A stretch of DNA of 5,894 nucleotides from Clostridiaceae bacterium (GTDB lineage Bacteria; Bacillota; Clostridia; Monoglobales; Firm-18). The DNA is taken from positions 1 through 5,894 of the forward strand of contig JAAZFB010000487.1 in NCBI GenBank assembly GCA_012511915.1, given 5' to 3'. A program made the position numbers and the translations under genes. Below the pieces are notes generated by a model, which searched no databases, had not been told where the DNA came from, and was given only the letters and a program-made list of their open reading frames with translations. The first letter of the stretch is position 1. Each line of letters opens with the position of its first letter. Positions 1-5,098 of the stretch are shown here, one piece after another.

Positions 1-359
1 AAAGCGACCGCGGCTTCCATGATTTCGCTCAGGTTTTGCCGGGCTTCATCCTGCTTTCGGTCAGCTTGCGTTTGTGGTTTTAGCGTCACACCGGCTTTGT
101 CTGCCAGTTGCTTCAGGACTTCCTGGAAGTCGAGATTATCGCGCTTCATCACATAGCCAAACAAATCACCGCCCTCGTTGCATTGCCCAAAACAGCGCCA
201 GCTTTGCGTTTCGGGAAAGACTACAAAAGAAGGCGTGCGGGTATTCTGGTGAAAAGGGCAAAAACCAATATAATTTTTGCCTGTACGTTTCAACTTCACC
301 GTTTGACTAACAATGTCAACGATATCCAGCCTTTGTTTGATGTCTTCTGTTACTGTCAT
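1..359 (-). CDS. dnaG: DNA primase DnaG, N-terminal part (runs off the left edge)
   Basis: DnaG makes the short RNA primers that start Okazaki fragments and the leading strand at the replication fork. The first 119 codons are present and the gene continues beyond base 1. The start MTVTEDIKQRLDIVDIVSQT is the classic DnaG opening. It is followed by the CHC2 zinc-binding domain at residues about 30-75: C34-P-F-H37, then T42-P-S-F, then C56-F-G-Q-C60-N-E-G-G-D65. The second knuckle is CX3C, where most bacterial DnaG have CX2C; I recall the longer form from Chloroflexota. Residues about 76-94 begin the linker towards the TOPRIM domain, which lies outside the window. The ATG at 357-359 is the only start that fits the family N-terminus; its ribosome-binding site is weak. 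The upstream neighbour is the divergent small gene at 625-933. The identity is very secure; the taxonomic reading is less so. Confidence 0.95.
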   Translation of the reverse strand, partial: MTVTEDIKQRLDIVDIVSQTVKLKRTGKNYIGFCPFHQNTRTPSFVVFPETQSWRCFGQCNEGGDLFGYVMKRDNLDFQEVLKQLADKAGVTLKPQTQADRKQDEARQNLSEIMEAAVA

Positions 360-475
360 GATGCGCTTCTGTTCCTGCTTGATGGAAACTGAGCCCGGTT
401 CAAGCTTGATGATAGCAATTTTACCTTAGATGAGTGGGATCGTGAGCCAAAGAGTGGGTGAGAGAGGCAAATCTC

Positions 476-503
476 ATTATGGAACTGGCTTAATCAAATG
501 CAA
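476..503 (-). promoter_or_regulatory. candidate promoter for dnaG
   Basis: Read on the minus strand, a TTGCAT -35 element (498-503) and a CATAAT -10 element (476-481) are separated by 16 nt, which would give a leader of about 110 nt before the dnaG ATG. A perfect TATAAT also occurs on the same strand at 510-515, but no good -35 stands at the right distance from it. The call is from consensus matching only, in AT-rich DNA where such matches arise by chance. Confidence 0.35.
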
Positions 504-552
504 TTACTCATTATACGAAGTAGAATTACAGCAACTGTTTCATTGCACTAAA

Positions 553-583
553 TTGGTCAAAGCCTCTTTGCAAGTGCTATATG
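553..583 (+). promoter_or_regulatory. candidate promoter for the 102-aa gene
   Basis: A TTGGTC -35-like element (553-558) is followed after 19 nt by TATATG (578-583), which is preceded by TGC at 575-577 in the manner of an extended -10. This would place the transcript start about 35 nt before the ATG at 625. Spacing is one or two bases longer than ideal, so this is a weak prediction. Confidence 0.3.
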
Positions 584-624
584 TTTTCTTTCAGATGTAT
601 TTAGAGAAATGGAAGGTGAAGAAA

Positions 625-933
625 ATGGATGCTTTAGAAACCAAATTCCACAAAGCGATGCTGGACATTTATGTTCGGGCAAAAAAGGAAGTAAATTACA
701 ATCCAACTCGTTTTATCCAGTTAGTAAGCAATCGCGGAGGGCTTGCTGCCGCGAAACAGCTTATTAGAAGTGATGGTGGGACATCTGGTTTTACGACTTT
801 GTATGAGCATAACCGCCTGGATCTTACGGTTGAGGCACATGTGATCAAGCCCGAGTACCGCGACCTGTTCACGGACGAAGAAATTGAAATTTGCAGGAAT
901 CGATTGGCTGATTGTAATTATTCGTTTGATTAA
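625..933 (+). CDS. conserved small protein of unknown function (102 aa)
   Basis: The protein starts MDALETKFHKAMLDIYVRAK and carries, in order, an N-terminal helix (1-20), a segment N-P-T-R-F-I-Q-L-V-S (about 25-34), G-G-L-x-x-A-K-x-L-I (38-47), an L-Y-E-H-N-R-L-D-L-T-V-E-A stretch (about 59-71), and an acidic tail segment F-T-D-E-E-I-E-I. I recall this pattern as a widespread, usually single-domain bacterial family of about 100 residues with no known function. It has no signal peptide or membrane segment and is probably a mostly helical cytosolic protein. The open frame extends upstream to 430, but I chose the ATG at 625 because family similarity begins there and a GGAAGGTGA ribosome-binding stretch (about 611-619) precedes it. 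It is the only plus-strand gene and converges with the nuclease at 1008-2069, so it may be a cargo gene independent of the minus-strand run. Confidence 0.85.
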   Translation: MDALETKFHKAMLDIYVRAKKEVNYNPTRFIQLVSNRGGLAAAKQLIRSDGGTSGFTTLYEHNRLDLTVEAHVIKPEYRDLFTDEEIEICRNRLADCNYSFD

Positions 934-1007
934 TAAGCAACAAGCGAATAAATGCAGCGGTGGCAGAAACCTCAGCAATCTTGGATGATAACCGTTGAGA
1001 TTTTAGT

Positions 1008-2069
1008 CTACTTGTCGATATCCCAAATTTCCTTTAACCGATTAACCGTAAAATTCCATTTGTCTGTTTTTGGTTTGCAAACAGTATTCTGATTTCCAAA
1101 AAAACCATATTCCCGAACAGCTTCTGAAAGAGGAACCTGTTTTTGCCAATCTACTAAGATGACAAATTCTTCATTCCCAGGCAAGGTATTTTTATTGTAG
1201 TTAGCGTGAAGATTTAAGTCATAAAAAGATCTAGGACCTTCTTCAGTCTGAATGATTGTTTCTTGTGCCGGTTTTGCAACATCTTTAACAGTTCCGACCC
1301 CGACATAACCTGTTCTTGGAATATTCACCCAAATACGGTCTCCGACCGCGAGCATTTGCATTGTATTGCTGTACCATGGACCTCCACCACCTGAAACAAA
1401 GCCATATTTTGATGCATCCTCCCAAGCGCGTTGTTCTTCATCTCCATATGAGAAATAGTATTCACCGTTCCACGGCACTTTTGAAGATTCGGAAGTTTTA
1501 CTAACTTGATCAGGCTCAAACATCCAGGCACGACTAAGGAGTCGTTTCCCATCATGTTCAAAGAGATTGAAAAATAGGACATTGATTTCAATTCCATATT
1601 CTTGCAAAAAGCTGATAATCCGTTCTGTGCTGCCATCCATCTCGGTGCCTACGATTACAATCTGGATATCCTTATCGTCATAATCTTCGCTTAGTTCCAC
1701 ACCAAAACGTGACTTGAAAGCATCGTTTAATGATTTGTCGGGTGAATGCAAGCTGTGAATTTCAGCAATATTTTCAGCATTTAGTTTCTTTGCCCAGGAA
1801 GCATAATCCAGAGCTTGTGCGGTAACTTCCCTTGGGGTCATGTTTCGTTTCAATTCAACAATTACCGGATTTCCTGATGAGTTAAGGCACAATAAATCGA
1901 TTATGCCACCGTGTTTGGTGCGTACTTGCCTGCCAATTACCAACCAGTCTTCGCTGAGGAAGTTGATATCACTATCAATAAGGTCTTCCAATTCTTTTTC
2001 AGTAATATTTATAGAAGGTTTAAGAGCCACCTTTTGGTCTAAATCCCATATGGTTTGTTTTATTGCCAT
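1008..2069 (-). CDS. NucS-like PD-(D/E)XK nuclease with C-terminal PUA/EVE-like domain
   Basis: This is a 353-aa predicted DNA nuclease with two domains. Residues about 20-100 carry a NucS/RecB-type PD-(D/E)XK core: E28 in the leading helix, a G-G-I-I-D58-L-L strand, V-I-V-E72-L-K74-R, and Q85 in a Q-A-L-D-Y helix. All expected metal-binding and catalytic positions are present. A linker of mixed strands and helices (about 130-190) leads to a second domain (about 200-265) with Y-Y-F-S-Y, W-E-D-A-x-K-Y-G-F, a glycine-rich G-G-G-G-P-W-Y-S loop, V-G-D-R-I-W-V-N-I-P and G-Y-V-G-V-G. That pattern resembles PUA-like folds (EVE, ASCH, YTH), some of which read modified bases. The open frame starts 10 codons earlier at 2099, but an AAAGGAG five bases before the ATG at 2067-2069 decides the start. 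It is separated by 160 nt from the upstream run and may have its own promoter. The nuclease fold is secure; the target is unknown. Confidence 0.85.
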   Translation of the reverse strand: MAIKQTIWDLDQKVALKPSINITEKELEDLIDSDINFLSEDWLVIGRQVRTKHGGIIDLLCLNSSGNPVIVELKRNMTPREVTAQALDYASWAKKLNAENIAEIHSLHSPDKSLNDAFKSRFGVELSEDYDDKDIQIVIVGTEMDGSTERIISFLQEYGIEINVLFFNLFEHDGKRLLSRAWMFEPDQVSKTSESSKVPWNGEYYFSYGDEEQRAWEDASKYGFVSGGGGPWYSNTMQMLAVGDRIWVNIPRTGYVGVGTVKDVAKPAQETIIQTEEGPRSFYDLNLHANYNKNTLPGNEEFVILVDWQKQVPLSEAVREYGFFGNQNTVCKPKTDKWNFTVNRLKEIWDIDK

Positions 2070-2074
2070 GAAAA

Positions 2075-2081
2075 CTCCTTT
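2075..2081 (-). promoter_or_regulatory. strong ribosome-binding site deciding the nuclease start
   Basis: On the minus strand this reads AAAGGAG and lies 5 nt before the ATG at 2067-2069. The earlier in-frame ATG at 2097-2099 has no such site, and its ten extra codons do not look like family sequence, so the later start is preferred. Confidence 0.8.
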
Positions 2082-2184
2082 GTCTAGAGAACAAAACATT
2101 TATAAACTTGGCACATCTCAATTTTGCTGTTCAGCTCTTGGTGTTTGTGTTGAATCGGGTATCCTCAAGTTTAAGGCTGTCGGA

Positions 2185-2190
2185 ATTATA
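2185..2190 (-). promoter_or_regulatory. possible -10 box in the gap before the nuclease gene
   Basis: A perfect TATAAT on the minus strand lies in the 160-nt gap between the hydrophobic-tail gene and the nuclease gene. No recognisable -35 stands 16-18 nt upstream. If used, it would give a leader of about 110 nt. The gap (2070-2229) holds no gene that I can see and no convincing terminator. Confidence 0.25.
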
Positions 2191-2229
2191 GTTGCCAAAT
2201 TGTTGAGGTTGTGGCTGATCTTTTTATTT

Positions 2230-3027
2230 TCAACTTGCAAATAAATTGATTAGCGTGGTGGCAAGTCCCGCAATTGCTGTAGTGCCTGAACACAATGATT
2301 TCAGCGTTATCAGAAAGCTATTTTTAGGTTTCCGATTTTCTTTCAAACTATCGTTAATTTCTTCTAAGATTTCAAGTATTTCGTCAGAGTTGTCGATACT
2401 TTGACCATCTAATAGTTCTTTCATATTCTTGATTATTTCTTGGGCTTGATCTCTTGTTTCACTTAGTATGTTTACTGTCGTTGCAACGTTTCCACCTACA
2501 CTGCTATTAAAGACTATAGTGGAGTTTGTTGCTGTTAGAGCTGATGGAAATTCAGGATTACCTTGTGATTCTATCTGATGAGCACGTTCATAAGCCTTGC
2601 GAATATGCTCTGCAATATAATCTATTAGTGGGTCAACTATATGCTCAATAAATGTCCGCATCTCATCATTTGCATTTGATTTTGATTTTACATAGAAATA
2701 TGTACCATATAAACTTGTGAAATCTCCATCGAAGTTGTCAACTGCATATTTAAGCAATTGGTACTCAAAAGAAATTTCTTCCGTTATTACAGTACTGACT
2801 TCAAACGGGTCAAGCCAACTCCGTTTTGCAAGAATTCCAGGGATATCATATTCTTTTGTGTTGTTTTCTTTGATAAAAATACTCACAAAAGGGTTAGCGT
2901 CTATAAATGTGATGAAACGCTTTAAGTTTGCATCACACTGAGAATAATCTGTTCTACTCAATCTTCTAGCAATAGCTCTAAAATCTGATGATATGTTTTG
3001 CAACTCTTCGCTTGAATACGTTTTCAT
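2230..3027 (-). CDS. uncharacterised protein with hydrophobic C-terminal tail, possible membrane effector (265 aa)
   Basis: I do not recognise this family with certainty. Residues 1-150 are largely helical, with L-K-R-F-I-T-F-I-D-A-N-P near 35-46 and a V-D-P-L-I-D-Y-I-A-E-H-I helix near 133-144. A short Asn/Ser/Gly/Thr/Val-rich stretch follows (N-S-T-I-V-F-N-S-S-V-G-G-N-V-A-T-T-V-N, about 169-187), resembling the linkers often seen in bacterial conflict proteins. Then come an acidic, probably coiled-coil region (about 190-230) and a final 30-residue hydrophobic segment ending N-L-F-A-S, long enough to enter a membrane. There is no signal peptide. The frame can be extended to a TTG at 3045, but I chose the ATG at 3025-3027: it overlaps the TGA of the zinc-ribbon gene as ATGA, implying coupled translation. 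The layout recalls AbiTii-like or other membrane-acting effectors, but that is inference. The gene itself is secure; its function is not. Confidence 0.8.
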   Translation of the reverse strand: MKTYSSEELQNISSDFRAIARRLSRTDYSQCDANLKRFITFIDANPFVSIFIKENNTKEYDIPGILAKRSWLDPFEVSTVITEEISFEYQLLKYAVDNFDGDFTSLYGTYFYVKSKSNANDEMRTFIEHIVDPLIDYIAEHIRKAYERAHQIESQGNPEFPSALTATNSTIVFNSSVGGNVATTVNILSETRDQAQEIIKNMKELLDGQSIDNSDEILEILEEINDSLKENRKPKNSFLITLKSLCSGTTAIAGLATTLINLFAS

Positions 3028-3461
3028 CTTACCATCCGTCCACAATAGGGGCAGTAAAACCCTAATGTATAGTCAATTGGATTTAATCCAATTGACTTAT
3101 CACAGCACACAACTTTAATCGACTGCATATCATAGTCCTTATTTTTAAAAGTCAATTGAGAGTCTACTTGGTGTACTGGTGATGTTTTCACTTTTATGTG
3201 TTTTGACTTAAACCCTTTGAATGCCTCTGCTATCATTTTCTCTGCTTCCATCATAGCAACTTTTGCTGCTTCTTCAACAACTTCTTCAGGCCAGAAAGTA
3301 TTTAAACTTTCAGATATTCCACATATTGGACAGAATATATCTCTATCTAGCTCATTTAAATATGCACAATCCATTTTAAACCGCGATTTGCAGCGATCAC
3401 ATTGTAATGTCACAAGACCTTCATTATCAGATTGTAATGTAGCCTTACCTATAGTTGTCAT
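3024..3461 (-). CDS. small protein with two zinc ribbons (145 aa)
   Basis: This small soluble protein appears to bind two zinc ions. The N-terminal ribbon (about 17-48) has C21-x2-C24 and C44-P-I-C47-G, with aromatic and hydrophobic residues between as in TFIIB-type ribbons. A helix rich in Glu, Ala and Met follows (59-83), then a basic linker. The C-terminal ribbon (about 115-141) uses C119-C120 and C137-P-Y-C140-G; its first knuckle is two adjacent cysteines instead of CX2C. I recall proteins of this plan as uncharacterised zinc-ribbon proteins, without a known role. The ATG at 3459-3461 is supported by AAAGGAG at 3471-3477, which overlaps the HNH stop codon; the gap between the genes is 15 nt. 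The stop overlaps the next start as ATGA, so it is probably produced with the hydrophobic-tail protein and may act as its partner. The gene also contains the 27-bp palindrome at 3071-3097. Confidence 0.85.
   Translation of the reverse strand: MTTIGKATLQSDNEGLVTLQCDRCKSRFKMDCAYLNELDRDIFCPICGISESLNTFWPEEVVEEAAKVAMMEAEKMIAEAFKGFKSKHIKVKTSPVHQVDSQLTFKNKDYDMQSIKVVCCDKSIGLNPIDYTLGFYCPYCGRMVR
3071..3097. repeat. perfect 27-bp palindrome inside the zinc-ribbon gene
   Basis: The arm AGTCAATTGGATT (3071-3083) is followed by one T (3084) and its exact reverse complement (3085-3097), giving 13 of 13 paired positions. It encodes residues 123-130 of the zinc-ribbon protein (S-I-G-L-N-P-I-D). The first nine bases of the arm recur at 3150-3158. 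It could be a protein-binding site, an RNA hairpin in the operon transcript, or an accident of the codons. Confidence 0.9.
3150..3158. repeat. third copy of the palindrome arm (AGTCAATTG)
   Basis: This 9-bp sequence matches the start of the palindrome at 3071, 79 bp away, in the same orientation. It lies in the codons for S-Q-L-T around residues 101-104 of the zinc-ribbon protein. Nine bases can match by chance, so its link with the palindrome is only suggestive. Confidence 0.5.
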
Positions 3462-3476
3462 TCAGGGTATCTCCTT

Positions 3477-4064
3477 TTATTCATCCAGCATAGTTAATTC
3501 CTTTGCTTGCTTTGGATACTTCTTAATCAGCCATTCGAGAACCTTCAACTGATCAGCGCCCGTTGCACGACGTATCTGTATAAGTAGTTTGTCATGTGAT
3601 GGCCTGTCCAGAGTTAGGTTAGCTGCGCCCTCATTGCATATACTGCAAAGCGCTCGCAAATTAGAAGGATCATCTGTACCACCCATGCTCTTATCAATAA
3701 TATGACCTATATGTAAGCGAGTTTTCCGTGATGGGTCATATGGATGTGGCTCTCCTGCAACTGCACCGCACATTTGGCATGTGAAACCATTGCGATCAAG
3801 TACATATGCTCTCGTTTCCTTGCTAATTTCACGAGCAAAGGCTGGTTGTGGTTTTGGGTCTTCAAGCACATACTGCCCTGGTTTCAGATCGGAACGGTCA
3901 TTATGAGTTAGTATCTGATATCCTTCTTCGTTACGTAACTCACGCACTCGCCTTGCCCACTCACTAACTCCAGCGACATCACGTAACGTGTCAGAATCAA
4001 GCACTTCGCCAATATGTTCTAAAAAATATGTTCTTAGTTTGCTGCGTGAGCTATTTCCTTTCAT
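3477..4064 (-). CDS. HNH endonuclease with N-terminal winged-helix domain, probable restriction partner of the C5 methyltransferase
   Basis: This 195-aa protein is the likely restriction enzyme of the system, cutting DNA that the neighbouring methyltransferase has not protected. Residues about 8-68 look like a winged-helix domain (L-R-T-Y-F-L-E-H-I-G, then S-E-W-A-R-R-V-R-E-L-R, then a P-G-Q-Y-V-L wing) suited to DNA recognition. The HNH domain follows at about 82-150: D-R-N-G-F-T-C96-x2-C99, then H118-I-G-H121-I-I-D with H121 as the probable general base, G-G-T-D-D-P-S-N135-L-R-A-L-C140-x2-C143-N144. The two CX2C knuckles should bind structural zinc, and all core residues are intact. The ATG at 4062-4064 overlaps the methyltransferase TGA by 4 nt (ATGA), so translation is probably coupled. 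Placing the endonuclease after the methyltransferase helps the host acquire protection first. The HNH assignment is firm; its role as the cognate enzyme is inferred from position. Confidence 0.9.
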   Translation of the reverse strand: MKGNSSRSKLRTYFLEHIGEVLDSDTLRDVAGVSEWARRVRELRNEEGYQILTHNDRSDLKPGQYVLEDPKPQPAFAREISKETRAYVLDRNGFTCQMCGAVAGEPHPYDPSRKTRLHIGHIIDKSMGGTDDPSNLRALCSICNEGAANLTLDRPSHDKLLIQIRRATGADQLKVLEWLIKKYPKQAKELTMLDE

Positions 4065-5020
4065 AAATCCACATACTCCAAAATATTAATCTTTTCTGTT
4101 ACCAATGCTTGTTTAATTGCTAGGCCCATCGCCTTTGCTACTGGTGGAGGAAAGGCATTTCCAACCTGTCGATATGCAGGTGTTTTTTTACCTGTAAATT
4201 TCCATTCCGGTGGGAATCCCTGAATCAAAGCCGCCATTTTTACTGTCAATCGAGGCATACCAATAAAATCTTTATCAGGAGCATCGTCCATTATTCCTCG
4301 ACCATCCACACCTAATTTTTCCCATGCATCTCTTGCACGAGTTGGCCCTAAATCAGGACCTCCATGCTTTTTGCTACCACCAACAAGCGTTGGAGCGATT
4401 CCGTCAGCTTGTTCAGCCCATTTTTTTGCTCCAGGCCATCCATTGCGGGACATTTCCTTAAATAAAATTTGGCCAACCGTTGGTGGTGGTGTAAAACCAC
4501 TTATTGGCCAAGTAAAATGCTTAGCATGCTCAGGTTTTAATGCTATCAATATTGATCGAGTTCGTTGTTGTGGGACTCCATAGTGGCTCGATTGGATTAA
4601 GTCCCAGTAGCAAACATATCCCATACTCTCAAACTGTTTTAAAATGTTCTTCCTATATGTATCAAATTTAGGGGTAAACAATCCTCTTACATTCTCAAGC
4701 ATAACGGCTTTGGGATTGCATTCTTGGACAAGTCTTATTGCTTCAGGAAACAAGTCTCTCTCATCTTCATGGCCAAGTTGCTTTCCAGCAATAGAAAAAG
4801 GCGGACATGGAACACCACCTGCAAGCAAATCAATATTTTTATAGTGTCTAGCAGAAAAAAACTTCACATCATCTTGTATAATATTCCAATTTGGGCGATT
4901 CGCTCGCAACGTAGCACAAGCGGACTGGTCAATTTCAACCAACGCAACATGTTCAAAACCTGCTTGCTCCAAGCCTAATGCTTGCCCTCCAGCACCAGCA
5001 CATATTTCTATTGAGCGCAT
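4061..5020 (-). CDS. DNA (cytosine-5) methyltransferase of a type II restriction-modification system
   Basis: The enzyme transfers a methyl group from S-adenosylmethionine to carbon 5 of cytosine in a specific site. At 319 aa it is a compact, complete member of the C5 family. Motif I is C7-A-G-A-G-G with the downstream G-L-E-Q-A-G-F; motif II has V28-E-I-D; motif IV is P71-C72-P-P-F-S with catalytic C72; motif VI is E109-N-V; motif VIII is Q151-Q-R-T-R; motif IX is R257-L-T with Q267-G-F-P; motif X is G287-N-A-F-P-P-P-V-A. The target-recognition region lies between VIII and IX (about 165-255) and contains A-P-T-L-V-G-G-S-K-K-H-G-G (209-221) and G-P-T-R-A-R (225-230). I cannot assign the recognition sequence. 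The ATG at 5018-5020 has an AGGAG at 5028-5032. It overlaps the HNH gene by 4 nt and leads the four-gene run, so it is probably expressed first. Confidence 0.95.
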   Translation of the reverse strand: MRSIEICAGAGGQALGLEQAGFEHVALVEIDQSACATLRANRPNWNIIQDDVKFFSARHYKNIDLLAGGVPCPPFSIAGKQLGHEDERDLFPEAIRLVQECNPKAVMLENVRGLFTPKFDTYRKNILKQFESMGYVCYWDLIQSSHYGVPQQRTRSILIALKPEHAKHFTWPISGFTPPPTVGQILFKEMSRNGWPGAKKWAEQADGIAPTLVGGSKKHGGPDLGPTRARDAWEKLGVDGRGIMDDAPDKDFIGMPRLTVKMAALIQGFPPEWKFTGKKTPAYRQVGNAFPPPVAKAMGLAIKQALVTEKINILEYVDL

Positions 5021-5053
5021 TTTTCGTCTCCTATTAGGAATTTACTTATGTTC

Positions 5054-5059
5054 ATTATA
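5054..5059 (-). promoter_or_regulatory. candidate -10 box for the methyltransferase operon
   Basis: A perfect TATAAT on the minus strand lies about 34 nt upstream of the methyltransferase ATG, which would leave a leader of roughly 27 nt that includes the AGGAG ribosome-binding site at 5028-5032. The -35 position (about 5077-5082) falls inside the GC-rich hairpin and does not match consensus, so the promoter may be weak or need an activator. Confidence 0.45.
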
Positions 5060-5068
5060 TCCTACTCC

Positions 5069-5086
5069 CCCCTCGATTTCGAGGGG
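5069..5086. terminator. GC-rich inverted repeat: possible end of the guaA-Pr6Pr transcript or operator of the methyltransferase operon
   Basis: CCCCTCG (5069-5075) and CGAGGGG (5080-5086) form a perfect 7-bp stem around a 4-base loop. It follows the Pr6Pr stop codon by about 13 nt, where a terminator would be expected. On the minus strand no T-run follows (GGAGTAGG), so it is a poor intrinsic terminator; on the plus strand only TTT follows and no gene lies upstream. It also covers the expected -35 position of the methyltransferase promoter, so an operator role is possible. Confidence 0.4.
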
Positions 5087-5098
5087 TTTGAAAGTCAG

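Larger units (their letters stand above)
360..624. other. divergent intergenic region between dnaG and the 102-aa gene
   Basis: This 265-nt stretch has no convincing gene. An open frame runs in from 430 and is continuous with the gene that starts at 625, but its first 65 codons look like read-through and not family sequence. Both flanking genes are transcribed away from it, so it must hold their promoters; candidates are listed separately. I see no tRNA, clear terminator or direct repeat suggesting an attachment site. It probably contains the left boundary of the AT-rich island. Confidence 0.5.

Noticed and set aside
74..392. Two overlapping plus-strand open frames of 78 and 94 codons
   Set aside because: They lie antisense to the clearly coding dnaG start and show no protein-like motif.
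430..624. 65-codon upstream extension of the 102-aa gene
   Set aside because: The extra residues look like translated non-coding DNA, while family-like sequence and a ribosome-binding stretch appear only at the ATG at 625.
934..1007. Terminator between the convergent 102-aa gene and the nuclease gene
   Set aside because: Only a four-base CTCA/TGAG match around a long loop is visible; this is too weak to call, although a terminator would be expected here.
1840..2244. Plus-strand 134-codon open frame across the nuclease start and the gap
   Set aside because: It is antisense to the nuclease gene with its intact catalytic motifs and has no recognisable domain or good ribosome-binding site.
3028..3045. 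TTG start six codons earlier for the hydrophobic-tail protein
   Set aside because: It lies inside the conserved end of the zinc-ribbon gene; the ATG with an ATGA overlap at 3024-3027 is the better start.
360..5098. Direct repeats flanking the island that could mark attachment sites
   Set aside because: By eye no shared stretch long enough to be convincing was found between 360-430 and 5020-5100; a dot plot against an empty-site relative would decide this.
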